DNA of 42,138 bases. It comes from Candidatus Omnitrophota bacterium (lineage in GTDB: Bacteria; Hinthialibacterota; Hinthialibacteria; Hinthialibacterales; Hinthialibacteraceae). The stretch spans positions 1 to 42,138 of the forward strand of contig JABLXU010000049.1 in NCBI GenBank assembly GCA_013177805.1. Reading direction: 5' to 3'. Every line of letters begins with the position of its first letter. Within the stretch, counting starts at the first letter, position 1. Positions 34,366 to 42,138 of this stretch are shown here, piece after piece. The position numbers and the translations under genes were made by a program. The notes beneath the pieces were generated by a model. The model was not told the origin of the DNA and searched no databases. It saw only the letters and a program-made list of their open reading frames with translations.

Positions 34366-35961
34366 TCATTTCTTTTGTGCCACGGCGGCCCAGTCGGTGG
34401 CAGAAGGAGCGTTCAACTTGACGGTTCCACCTTGAGTGTCCTGTGGTGTGGAGCGTTCCCCGGAGCGGGGATCGATCCAGGTGATCGTATAGTTTCCCGC
34501 TTCGGCCCGGAGCGTCGTTGCGCCTCCCTCGGGCAGATAGACCAGATAAACCGTTCCGGTCTTGGCCAGGCAGAGAGCGTTTTTCTCCACAAGATCATTG
34601 GCTGGGTGCATCTCCGGGAACGGGAGTGTTTCAAACAGCGCGCGCAGATGTTTCAGCTGCGCGGGGGCTTTGCCTTGTCCCACGTGGCCGGTGTAGAAGG
34701 GAGTTCCCGCCGTCCAGTCGCCGTAGGTCGCGTAGCCGCCCGCCAGAGCGATGGCCCAATGGCATTTCCGCACGAGATCCGCGTTCTGGCCGTGGCCGGG
34801 CTGGCCGAGGGTTCCTTCGTAGCCGTATTCCTCGTTGACATAGGGTTTGGGGATGCCCGCGTAATCCAGCGCCCATTGGTTCACTTCGAACCAGGTACCA
34901 TATTGCTGGGTGATGATGAAACCAGCCCAGGGCTGGTTGCCGTAATTCCACTCCTTGTAGCCATGGGCGGAAACCAGGCGGCCGTAGGGGTCCCATTCCT
35001 TCATCCAGGCGCCCATTTGGGGCGCCCATTCGGGCGTGCGGAACTCATTGTGTTCGTTGCCGAGATCCCACCACACGTTGGAGAAGCCCGCCAGCCGCGC
35101 GACGGCGTAACGGTAGAGGCGTTTTTCGTGATCCGTGAATGCGCCGTATTCCTGGGGCAGGTCCTGTTTTTCGATGGTGAGGATGCAAGTCGCCACGATG
35201 CCCCGGTCCCGGGCCGCCGCGACCGCCCGGTCCACCTTTTGCCAATAGGGAATGTGGAAGCGGGTGAAATCGTAGGCGTGCGGTTGGCCTTCCCAGGCGG
35301 GCAGGGGATTCACCTCGCCCGGCGGGGCTCCGTAGTTGGGCCGTTTCCACTGATCACCCACACCGTATTCGTAATCCTCGCTGCTGCGGGTATCGGTATC
35401 ACGGGGGTAGCCGGTCAGCAGGAACCGGATCTTGTTGAAGCCATGCTCCACGCAGTAATCCAACAGGTTCACGATCTGTTCATCGCTGTTGGAGGGATCG
35501 AGGAGATGGTAGGCGGTGAGACCCAGGTGAAAGAATGGTTTCTTGGTGTAAGCGGTCTGGAAGTGTTTGGAATGCCCGGGATTGACCACCACGGGTTCGG
35601 GACCGATTTCCGCGGTGGTCCGGAACGATCCCTCGAAACGAATCGAGGGATCGGCGGAGATCGAAATGGCATAGCGGTACACGGTCTCCGGCCGCGAGGG
35701 GCAGAACCGCACCCGGTAGAGTGCGCCCCGGGGATCATCGCAAAAGCCGTCCACGGGGACCGCAGGCCCATTGGTGTACGTGAAGACCGCGGAGACCGAG
35801 ACATCGAAGGGATTGCCGGCCGGCAGCGGATCCACCCGCAGGGCGGCCTCGTATAGGCCGAAGCAAGGAACCGATTCCGGCCCCAAGATGAGGGAGATTT
35901 CCGCCCGGGCGGGGAGAATCGAGACGAGAAGAAGCAAGAGAGTAGGGAGATTGCGGCTCAT
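34366..35961 (-). CDS. secreted DUF5060/DUF4038 glycoside hydrolase
   Basis: 531 residues from the ATG at 35961, which has AAAAGGAG 7 nt upstream. Signal peptide 1-20. Residues ~30-115 form the DUF5060 beta-sandwich ('VYRYAISISADPSIRFEGSF' region), and ~130-450 the DUF4038-type TIM barrel: 'PFFHLGLTAYHLL', 'FNKIRFLLTGYPRD', 'VWWDLGNEHNE' with probable acid/base E303, and 'PYVNEEYGYEG' with probable nucleophile E377 or E378. A small beta domain ends it. Relatives include apiosidases (GH140) and other plant- or bacterial-polysaccharide enzymes; exact specificity cannot be read. Likely works with the neighbouring fucosidases. Confidence 0.85.
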   Translation of the reverse strand: MSRNLPTLLLLLVSILPARAEISLILGPESVPCFGLYEAALRVDPLPAGNPFDVSVSAVFTYTNGPAVPVDGFCDDPRGALYRVRFCPSRPETVYRYAISISADPSIRFEGSFRTTAEIGPEPVVVNPGHSKHFQTAYTKKPFFHLGLTAYHLLDPSNSDEQIVNLLDYCVEHGFNKIRFLLTGYPRDTDTRSSEDYEYGVGDQWKRPNYGAPPGEVNPLPAWEGQPHAYDFTRFHIPYWQKVDRAVAAARDRGIVATCILTIEKQDLPQEYGAFTDHEKRLYRYAVARLAGFSNVWWDLGNEHNEFRTPEWAPQMGAWMKEWDPYGRLVSAHGYKEWNYGNQPWAGFIITQQYGTWFEVNQWALDYAGIPKPYVNEEYGYEGTLGQPGHGQNADLVRKCHWAIALAGGYATYGDWTAGTPFYTGHVGQGKAPAQLKHLRALFETLPFPEMHPANDLVEKNALCLAKTGTVYLVYLPEGGATTLRAEAGNYTITWIDPRSGERSTPQDTQGGTVKLNAPSATDWAAVAQKK

Positions 35962-36124
35962 GAGTAGTCTCCTTTTTAGTGGATCATCCGGTGTGAATAT
36001 ACTAAATATATAAGAGTACGGGATCGGAATCCAACCGGGCGGATCCAGGAGAAACAATCCAAGTTCTCTCTCCCATAGGGTTGATCTTTACCCACAAGTT
36101 CTGAAAAGACAGCGGCATTGCATC

Positions 36125-36296
36125 CCCCGCAGGGGATGAATGTGAATAGCCGTAGGCGGCAGCCTGCGGTTGCGTAAAGAATTCATGCCAATCCCGCAGG
36201 GGTTGAATACTATATTCGACCCCTCCGGGGTCGATATCATTTGAACGGTACCGAGGGTTGTTACCCCCGGCTATTCACATTCAATCCCTTCGGGAT
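36125..36296. repeat. stem-loop-rich repeat element with inverted ends
   Basis: The 15-bp unit GAATGTGAATAGCCG (36138-36152) returns inverted at 36268-36282. Around and between lie at least five short hairpins: CCCC-GCA-GGGG, CCGTAGGC/GCCTGCGG, a CCC-GCA-GGG, GACCCC-TCC-GGGGTC and AATCCC-TTC-GGGATT. The 590-bp gap 35962-36554 has no gene; apart from this element it contains imperfect REP-like motifs near 36065 and 36500. Confidence 0.65.
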
Positions 36297-36554
36297 TGTT
36301 GGCAGGCGAGACATCTGTACTACAATTTTCTGGATAATCACTGCATCCCGATAAGACTTTTGGGTATAAATCAGCCCAGAGGGAGAGGCAACCGGTTATC
36401 AAGATTGAATTTCTCGTTGCATCCAAAACGCCGAAGCCATTATGTTTGCCGGCGCAGGAACGACGTCCGAATCCTCTCCTCTCTTGATTTCTCCCTTCCT
36501 CCTGTGAGAAGGTTACGCCAACCCCATACTATATGATTCAGGAGGATGGAGAAC

Positions 36555-37766
36555 ATGAAATGGTATGACGGAATTCGAAACACCACCGTCCTGGTTCTGG
36601 CGGCGGTGGTTGTGGTGTGGCTGCCGGCGGCACAGGCGCAAGATTCGTTGGGGATGTTGGACAACCTGGCGGCCAAACGCGCGGACACCACCAAGCGCGT
36701 TTCCAGTTTCGACCGCACGGGAGGCAACGGTGACAACATCCAGATCGAGCCGGGCGCCACGGCGGTGATCGCGGAAATCCCCGGCGCGGGTATCATCAAA
36801 CACATCTGGATGACCATTTCTCATCCCGATCCCCTCTTCCGGCGCATGATGGTCTTGCGGATGTACTGGGACGGCGAGGAGCATCCGAGCGTCGAATCGC
36901 CTATCGGGGATTTTTTCGGGCAGGGCTGGGGTGAGATTTACCTGATGAACTCGCTGCCCCTGGCGGCCGCACCGGGAGGGGGCCGCGCCCTCAATTGCTA
37001 TTTTCCCATGCCCTTCGCCAAGGGAGCGAAGATCACAGTGGAAAACCAATCGGACCGGAAATGCGACGCGTTGTATTTCTATATCGACTATGAAGCGGCC
37101 AAGAAAGCCGATAAAGATCTGTTGCGTTTCCATGCTTGGTACAACCAGGAACTGACCGAGCCATGGAAAGGCGACGAAAACGAGTGGGAAGCCTTGCGCA
37201 AACCGGCCGATGTGAATCCCACCAACGAGCACAATTACGTCATTATCGACGCGCAAGGCGAGGGCCACTATGTGGGGGTGAACTACTATGTCAACTGCCC
37301 CTCACCCATGTGGTACGGCGAAGGCGATGACATGTGGCAAATCGACGGCGAGCCATGGCCCTATTCCCTGCATGGCACGGGGACGGAGGATTATTTCAAC
37401 TCCTCCTGGTGCCCCAAGGAGGTGTTCCTGCACCCGTTCTTCGGTTATCCCCGGATCAACTCCGGCATGGGCTGGCTGGGCCGGACGCATTGCTACCGCT
37501 TCCATATCCAGGAGCCGATCATCTTCAAAAAAAGCCTGCATGGCTCGATCGAACACGGCCACGCCGACAACATGACCTTGGAGCTGGCCACCGTGGCCTA
37601 TTGGTATCAGAAGGAGCCACACAAGGTGTTTCCGGCCCTCGCTCCGGCGGAACAGCGCAAGCCCCGGCCGGAAATCGGGGTGATGGAGATCCACCGCTGG
37701 CGGGACGCCTGGCGGCAGAAGATGGGCGGCGGCGTGCTGTGGGGAGACGAGAGAGAAGCCAAGTGA
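36555..37766 (+). CDS. secreted DUF2961/GH172-family protein
   Basis: 403 residues from the ATG at 36555, with AGGAGG 9 nt upstream; the ATG at 36546 touches that site and cannot use it. Signal peptide with cleavage near A26-Q-A-Q. The GH172 core is evident: 'IEIPGAGIIKHIWMTI'-like strand, 'MYWDGEEHPSVESPIGDFFG' in two parts, and the hallmark 'YGEGDDMWQIDGE' (E256) with 'HGTGTEDYFNSSW' (E278), the two conserved acids of the catalytic site. Characterised members act on fructans and on D-arabinofuranose-containing glycans. Followed by a strong terminator, so it is a single-gene unit. Confidence 0.92.
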   Translation: MKWYDGIRNTTVLVLAAVVVVWLPAAQAQDSLGMLDNLAAKRADTTKRVSSFDRTGGNGDNIQIEPGATAVIAEIPGAGIIKHIWMTISHPDPLFRRMMVLRMYWDGEEHPSVESPIGDFFGQGWGEIYLMNSLPLAAAPGGGRALNCYFPMPFAKGAKITVENQSDRKCDALYFYIDYEAAKKADKDLLRFHAWYNQELTEPWKGDENEWEALRKPADVNPTNEHNYVIIDAQGEGHYVGVNYYVNCPSPMWYGEGDDMWQIDGEPWPYSLHGTGTEDYFNSSWCPKEVFLHPFFGYPRINSGMGWLGRTHCYRFHIQEPIIFKKSLHGSIEHGHADNMTLELATVAYWYQKEPHKVFPALAPAEQRKPRPEIGVMEIHRWRDAWRQKMGGGVLWGDEREAK

Positions 37767-37800
37767 ATCCGCACGGCCCAGCGCGTGCCCAAAGCAACGA

Positions 37801-37830
37801 AAGGCCGGGTAAACTCCCGGCCTTTTCTTT
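37801..37830 (+). terminator. rho-independent terminator of the GH172 gene
   Basis: AAGGCCGGG (37801-37809) pairs perfectly with CCCGGCCTT (37816-37824) around 6 nt, followed by TTTTCTTT. It lies 35 nt after the stop codon. Confidence 0.9.
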
Positions 37831-37891
37831 AGTTTGTTCACCCTTCGCCGATAATGGGGATGAACGCACCCCTTCATGGGGAGAAAAAATC

Positions 37892-38089
37892 ATGTCCAGC
37901 CCTTATGATGTCGCCCGCAATGAATTTACTAACCTGCTCGATCACCTGACCCGCGTCGACACCGCCCACCGCTACGAGGGACACGACAATCCCGGAGTTC
38001 CTTGGCGCAAGCGGCGTCAGGAATCCAAATCCGGGGAGGAAAAGAAAGAACGCCCCAAGAGCAACAGCCTGATCGACGTGGTGGCGTGA
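37892..38089 (+). CDS. small highly charged protein
   Basis: 65 residues, unrecognised. The ATG has GGGGAG 8 nt upstream and follows the GH172 terminator, so it is an independent small gene. N-terminal half helical ('DVARNEFTNLLDHLTRVDTAHRY'-type amphipathic helix), C-terminal half very basic and acidic (RKRRQESKSGEEKKE), probably disordered. No signal or membrane segment. It could be a nucleic-acid or ribosome-associated peptide, but nothing shows this. Confidence 0.55.
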   Translation: MSSPYDVARNEFTNLLDHLTRVDTAHRYEGHDNPGVPWRKRRQESKSGEEKKERPKSNSLIDVVA

Positions 38090-38135
38090 GGCCGGGATAA
38101 AGCGGAATCATCGAGGATCTCTTCAGTCTCACCGC

Positions 38136-39026
38136 TCAATACAGAGACCACTCGCGTACCGCCACGCCTTCCGGGTCTTCATCGGTAATGGTCATCTTGT
38201 ACATGTTGAACTCGATCGCGCCGCTGCCCGAGTTGTTGCCAATGCAAGCCAGATAATTTTCATCGCCGGCCCCATCGCCCGCTGGGTAACTGGTGATCGC
38301 CCCCGCGTAGGCGGCGTCGATGGTCCGGTAGGTTCCATTGTCATATTTTACGTCCACCGTGACGGTCGAATTGTCGCCGTTTTCGGTGACACGGATATAG
38401 ACGGTCCGGCGGGTGAGGTTGGGCTGGTCACCGGTTTCTTCCACCAGCCGGTTCTCGTTCAAGTAGCCATCCTGGGATTCATCGGCGTTGCCGATGGCGG
38501 TAAAGAACATGTAATCCTCCGAATTGTAATTCCCCGCCACGTATTGAATCCCCAGACCGGTACCGTTGGAGGTCAAGAACGAGACCCAAAAGAGCTGCCC
38601 GCGGCTCCGGTCCACCGTGCCCGGCTGCAAATTTGCGCGATGGCCGTACTTGATCATCTGGTGGTCGCAGACCAGCCACAACCGGTCTCCCGGCCCCGAC
38701 AAGGAATACAGATCGCGCACGGCGAAATTGTCCGAGGTCAACAGGCTCAAGTTGCCACTGATGGAGGCATCATCCAAAAAATGAAGGTAGCCCTGGCTGA
38801 AGTCCACTGCCAGGAACGCGCTGTTGTCGTAATTATCGGGATTGCCGTCCAGCGTCCAATCCTCCACGGTGCCGCCCAGGGTGCAGACACTGGGGAGGAC
38901 CGGGGGAAAGCCGCCGGTAAGCGTCGCGGGAGAAAAATCCCATTCCACCTTGCCGGCTTGTCCCGGCTCAGTCAGCGCCATAACGCCCAGGCCCGTCATT
39001 ATCATAAGCATTCCATATTTACACAT
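38136..39026 (-). CDS. secreted beta-rich protein, LamG/concanavalin-like, unknown function
   Basis: 296 residues from the ATG at 39026, with GGGAGG 8 nt upstream; the longer upstream frame is not protein-like. Signal peptide about 1-24 (MLMIMTGLGVMALTEPGQAG). The mature part is rich in Asp, Gly, Asn and Thr, with alternating strands ('GDRLWLVCDHQMIKYG', 'QLFWVSFLTSNGTGLG', 'EFNMYKMTITDED'), consistent with a jelly-roll such as LamG, perhaps sugar- or calcium-binding. No catalytic motif seen. The gap 39027-39354 upstream holds an imperfect REP palindrome near 39233 and nothing else clear. Confidence 0.6.
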   Translation of the reverse strand: MCKYGMLMIMTGLGVMALTEPGQAGKVEWDFSPATLTGGFPPVLPSVCTLGGTVEDWTLDGNPDNYDNSAFLAVDFSQGYLHFLDDASISGNLSLLTSDNFAVRDLYSLSGPGDRLWLVCDHQMIKYGHRANLQPGTVDRSRGQLFWVSFLTSNGTGLGIQYVAGNYNSEDYMFFTAIGNADESQDGYLNENRLVEETGDQPNLTRRTVYIRVTENGDNSTVTVDVKYDNGTYRTIDAAYAGAITSYPAGDGAGDENYLACIGNNSGSGAIEFNMYKMTITDEDPEGVAVREWSLY

Positions 39027-39354
39027 CACAAGCACCTCCCATATTGAAAAAATTGACCCATCCCGCAAGGAATCGCGCTCCCCGCCGGAGCGCGGCCTAA
39101 TTATAATCAAGAAAAAACGGCGGACACAAGAGAAAATAATCGATCTTTCAATTCTATTTTCGGCATATTGGGCCAATCGTTTTGTGAAGGAGAAATACGT
39201 ATCCCGCCTTTGCCAAACGACTCGGATCCTGGTTCTCTCCCAATAGGAAGGGGAGTGGAAAGACCTAAGATTCAATCGCCCAGGATTGATATCCTGGACT
39301 GCGGCAGGCGGCTCTTTGAAAGGGGCGCGGGGGGGAAGAAGAGGAACACGCTTC

Positions 39355-39807
39355 TCAGACTCCGGATCGGTACTTGGTGAGGACCAGTTTGTTGCCAACA
39401 CCGGCTTCGTGGATGTATTGCACCTCGTCCATCAAGGTCTTGATGATTTGCAGGCCATAGCCGCGTTTGCGGGTGCGGTCGGTTCCCTCGTGGAAGGGGA
39501 GGGCCCGTTCAAAATGTTCGGAAAAGTTGCGGCCGCGGTCAATGATGGCGATCTGGAGGCACCGTTCCTCGATGGCAATCTCAACGCGCACGCCGGGGAC
39601 AGTTTCTTCAACCCTGTTTTCTTGCATGGCGGCGATGGAATTGGCGCAGGCTTCATCCACGGAGAGTTCGATCTGCAACGTTTCGGTTTCGGCGAAACCC
39701 AGCGCCTCCGCGATCAAGCCGACCATCAACCGCACAATAACCAAGTTGTCCGGATAAGGTGGCACTTCAAGTGTGACAGCCGGTTGCGTAGGGCAGGCGT
39801 GGTTCAT
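39355..39807 (-). CDS. RsbW-like anti-sigma factor / serine kinase (HATPase_c_2)
   Basis: 150 residues. A GHKL ATPase of the anti-sigma kind: 'LQIELSVDEACANSI' with the N-box Asn56, 'QIAIIDRGRNF' with the Asp of the G1 box, and 'RGYGLQIIKTLMDEV'. Such proteins bind a sigma factor or phosphorylate a STAS anti-anti-sigma factor. GGTGA lies 7 nt before the ATG. It begins 15 bp after the stop of the SpoIIE phosphatase, so the two form an operon and a partner-switching module. No sigma factor or STAS protein is in the window. Confidence 0.92.
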   Translation of the reverse strand: MNHACPTQPAVTLEVPPYPDNLVIVRLMVGLIAEALGFAETETLQIELSVDEACANSIAAMQENRVEETVPGVRVEIAIEERCLQIAIIDRGRNFSEHFERALPFHEGTDRTRKRGYGLQIIKTLMDEVQYIHEAGVGNKLVLTKYRSGV

Positions 39808-39822
39808 GCTCCATTCACCCGG

Positions 39823-41079
39823 TCAGGAACCGCCGTTTTTCCGCTCCAAGGCCAACAGTGTGACATCGTCTCCGAAAGGGCCTCCGCCCGCCCATTCCGC
39901 GGCTTGGTGGAAGACGGCATGCAAGGCGTCTTCCAAGGGCGCCGAGGCATTCGTCCGCATGATCTCCGCGAACCGTTCGTATCCGAATTCCTGATCATCC
40001 CGCATGGCTTCCACAATGCCGTCCGAAAAAAGGACTAACCGGTCGCCGGGTTCGAGGGTGAGTTGCCGGGTGGGCAAGGAATTGTCCTCGTTTACCAGGT
40101 TGCTGATGCAGATGCAGCCGGGATCCTTGTAATATTCCGCGCGCGAACCGTCTTTTTTGACCAGCAACGGCGGAACATGGCCGGCGCGGATCCAGGTTAC
40201 ATCGGCGGATTCGGTGTCGAGGGTGGCGTATAGCAAGGTGCAGAATTTGGTTTTATCACCCGGGAAGCGGCGGTTGAGCATCCGGATGACCTGCCGGGGA
40301 TCGAACAGTTCTTCGGAAGCCCGGTAACCGAGATTTCCGTCCTGCAGGAGTTGCCGGGAGACCGGGGTCTGGTCGATCATCCGGGTGAGGGAAACCGATA
40401 GCAGGGCGGCGGGCACGCCATGGCCGGAGACATCCAGGACATAAAAGGCCCAATGGTTTTTGTCGAGGCGGATGATGTTGAGCAGGTCGCCGCCGACGTA
40501 TTCGGAGGGTTCAAACAGCCACGCGAAACGGTAGCCGGGAATCCGGGGCGGGATTTCGGGAATGAAGCCCCGCTGCACCTGGGCGGCGGCGATCAGGTCC
40601 TGCCGCATCCGTTCGTGGGCGTTCCGCAAGGCTTCTTCGGCTTTTTTCCGCTCGGTGATGTCCCAGAAAATGCCTTGCATGCCGATGATCTTGCCATCGG
40701 CGTCGTGAATGGGGGTTTTGACGACGTGAACATACTTGGTTTCCCTCTGGGAGACCTTGTTTTCTTCCACATCCTCGAGCGTGATGTTTTGCTCGATCAC
40801 CTTCCGGTCGTCGCTGCGGTACTTGGCCGCCAATTCGGGAGGGTAAAAGTCATAGTCGGTTTTCCCGATAATTTCCTCGATCGGTTTTTCCAGCAACTGG
40901 CAGAAACGCTGATTGACAAAAGTGAACCGCCCCTCCAGGTCCTTACAGAAAATGTATTGGGGGATATTTTCGACCAAGGCGTAATAAAACGCCGCCGTGT
41001 CTTTTAATTTCAATTCCTTTTGCAAGGATTGAATAAAATTTTTCTGGAAATCGGATGTATGGGTTGGTTTTTGTTTCAT
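39823..41079 (-). CDS. PAS domain SpoIIE-type serine phosphatase
   Basis: 418 residues from the ATG at 41079 (GAGG 9 nt upstream). Residues ~35-150 are a PAS domain with PAC tail ('ENIPQYIFCKDLEGRFTFVN', 'GMQGIFWDITERKKAEEAL' in parts), then a short coiled coil, then a PP2C/SpoIIE phosphatase: 'FEPSEYVGGDLLNII', 'YVLDVSGHGVPAALLS' with metal-binding Asp, 'AGHVPPLLV', 'LFSDGIVEAM' and 'FGDDVTLLAL'. All metal-ligand Asp are in place. It would dephosphorylate a STAS protein when the PAS domain senses its signal, counteracting the RsbW-like kinase behind it. Cytoplasmic; no membrane segment. Confidence 0.93.
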   Translation of the reverse strand: MKQKPTHTSDFQKNFIQSLQKELKLKDTAAFYYALVENIPQYIFCKDLEGRFTFVNQRFCQLLEKPIEEIIGKTDYDFYPPELAAKYRSDDRKVIEQNITLEDVEENKVSQRETKYVHVVKTPIHDADGKIIGMQGIFWDITERKKAEEALRNAHERMRQDLIAAAQVQRGFIPEIPPRIPGYRFAWLFEPSEYVGGDLLNIIRLDKNHWAFYVLDVSGHGVPAALLSVSLTRMIDQTPVSRQLLQDGNLGYRASEELFDPRQVIRMLNRRFPGDKTKFCTLLYATLDTESADVTWIRAGHVPPLLVKKDGSRAEYYKDPGCICISNLVNEDNSLPTRQLTLEPGDRLVLFSDGIVEAMRDDQEFGYERFAEIMRTNASAPLEDALHAVFHQAAEWAGGGPFGDDVTLLALERKNGGS

Positions 41080-41295
41080 CGGTGTCAACCTCGGGATGGT
41101 TCCTGCCGGATTCGGATTCAGCCCTTGGCCGCATCCCTCCTTCTCTATTCATTTTATCATAAAAAAATTCATTGGATCACAAAAAGCGTCAGTGGGCTGG
41201 TCCAGAATTTCTTTTGGGGCGGGTATGCCCTCTCTGGCCCTTCTTCCAAATCCCTACCCCCTGGGTTGGGAGGAAGGCCCTGGCCGGCCATTGAC

Positions 41296-42138
41296 TCAAA
41301 GCGCCGGCATGGGGGTTTCAATCCATTTAAGATTGAAGGCATAGTGGTTCCAGCTGCTGATCAGGTGAATGACTCCATCCGCTCCCTGGCAGATGGAAAG
41401 ATAACCGCGCGGCTCCGCCGAAGCCGGTCCCAGGGTGAACGGTTCGCCATTGGTAGTTGGGCATTCCCGGTCCGGCCCGCCGTCGCTGATTAAACGGGTG
41501 ACAGTCCAGGTTTCCCCTTCATCCCGCGACAGCGCGGCGAACATTCCCCGGACCGTGCGGGATTTCCCCGACGCGTCCCGGATTTCGACAGGGATCTGAT
41601 TCGGATTGGCGAACGAGACTAACAGGAGGGGGCCCTCCATGAGCCGCAACAAGACCAGGCGTTGACCGCCGCCGATGGGCGGGAAGGGGCTGGGGCTGTA
41701 GGTCCAGGTCCGGCCCATATCGGAGGAGACGCTTTTGGGCATGCGGCCATCGATGGTGTTTCCACGCCCGAAAGCCAGCAAACGGCCGTCCTGGAGTTGC
41801 GCCACGGCCGCATGGATCCCGGCGATCGCGCCCCCCGCGTCGTGCCACGTGTCGCCGTTATCCCGGCTGATGTGCAGAGCCGTTCCCCGGTTGTCTCCCG
41901 GCGTGGCGTCGCAGGGAAGGATCAGGTATCCCTCTTTTGTCCGGATGACGGATTCGATCACCTGGTTGCGTTGCTGATGCTCGGGTTGGATGAGGCGGGC
42001 TTTAGACCAGGTGGCGCCGTTATCGGTGGAAGTGCGCATGACGATCGCCAGCGGCCCCCAGGTGGCGGCCGCCGAGAGGCCATGGAAATGATACAGCGTC
42101 CGCCAGCCGTCAAACCACAGCGCGGGGGCGTGATCGTT
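41296..42138 (-). CDS. sialidase-like exo-glycosidase, 5' end outside the window
   Basis: The frame is open to the window edge, so at least 280 residues of the C-terminal part are seen and the start is missing. Four Asp-boxes (S-x-D-x-G-x-x-W) are clear: 'STDNGATW', 'SRDNGDTW', 'SSDMGRTW' and 'SRDEGETW', spaced as blades of a six-bladed propeller. 'VIRTKEGYLILPCD' and 'HAAVAQLQDGRLLAFGRG' belong to the same fold. Members cleave sialic acid or other sugars, and some are inactive binders; the arginine triad cannot be checked fully. Reads in the same direction as the SpoIIE gene but is 216 bp away, the gap (41080-41295) holding an imperfect REP motif. Confidence 0.85.
   Translation of the reverse strand, partial: NDHAPALWFDGWRTLYHFHGLSAAATWGPLAIVMRTSTDNGATWSKARLIQPEHQQRNQVIESVIRTKEGYLILPCDATPGDNRGTALHISRDNGDTWHDAGGAIAGIHAAVAQLQDGRLLAFGRGNTIDGRMPKSVSSDMGRTWTYSPSPFPPIGGGQRLVLLRLMEGPLLLVSFANPNQIPVEIRDASGKSRTVRGMFAALSRDEGETWTVTRLISDGGPDRECPTTNGEPFTLGPASAEPRGYLSICQGADGVIHLISSWNHYAFNLKWIETPMPAL

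Noticed and set aside
36125..36296. CRISPR array
   Set aside because: The repeats are short, different hairpins of unequal spacing, with no identical direct repeats or regular spacers.
38090..39401. 125-codon N-terminal extension of the secreted beta-rich protein
   Set aside because: The ATG at 39026 has GGGAGG and begins a signal peptide; the upstream codons look random and cross an intergenic palindrome.
40943..41152. 69-codon frame with a good ribosome binding site overlapping the start of the SpoIIE gene
   Set aside because: It overlaps the well-supported phosphatase in another frame and has no protein-like features.

Overview
The window is 42 kb of moderately GC-rich bacterial chromosome, densely coded on both strands, with no rRNA, tRNA or CRISPR that I could find. 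The organism looks like an uncultured diderm: there is an LpxD-type lipid A acyltransferase, a type II secretion-type pseudopilin, Tat signals, and many Sec-exported proteins. The gene mix (Gfo/Idh/MocA oxidoreductase with Tat signal, UroD-like protein, anaerobic sulfatase maturase, many secreted glycoside hydrolases, pseudopilin with a 'GPDG' type C-terminus) resembles genomes of polysaccharide-degrading candidate phyla and PVC-like lineages such as Sumerlaeota, Hydrogenedentota or Hinthialibacterota. That placement is an inference; no marker in the window settles it.

Layout. 1-3.8 kb: a two-gene exported operon (metzincin-like protease with a small helical partner) and a pseudopilin. 4.2-9.6 kb: Tat-exported oxidoreductase, GH16 glucanase, SUMF1-domain protein, GT-C membrane glycosyltransferase, an IS481-type end scar, and an HTH protein with a strong palindrome in front of it. 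9.8-18.9 kb: a 1010-residue putative glycosidase, UroD-like protein, L-rhamnose mutarotase, carB and an orphan Cys-rich protein with a near-consensus promoter. 19.2-24.9 kb: membrane and TPR proteins, anaerobic sulfatase maturase with a SEC-C tail, and a two-subunit molybdenum hydroxylase. 25-29 kb: metK-ahcY (activated-methyl cycle) with a clear terminator, and a short LpxD-like protein. 29.4-37.8 kb: two GH29 fucosidases, a second IS481 end scar, an orphan histidine kinase, a DUF5060/DUF4038 glycosidase, a stem-loop-rich repeat and a GH172 protein. 37.9-42.1 kb: a tiny charged protein, a secreted beta-rich protein, a SpoIIE phosphatase/RsbW-like pair and an edge-truncated sialidase-like protein.

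How it fits together. Seven secreted proteins (GH16, GH29 twice, GH172, DUF4038, sialidase-like, GH-like 1010 aa) plus rhamnose mutarotase, the oxidoreductase and the sulfatase maturase point to breakdown of complex, fucose/rhamnose-containing and possibly sulfated glycans. They are spread out rather than arranged as one operon, and there is no SusC/D pair, no sulfatase and no sugar transporter in the window. Housekeeping genes (carB, metK, ahcY) sit between them. Intergenic regions carry REP-like CTCTCC/GGAGAG palindromes and two relics of the same IS481-like left end.
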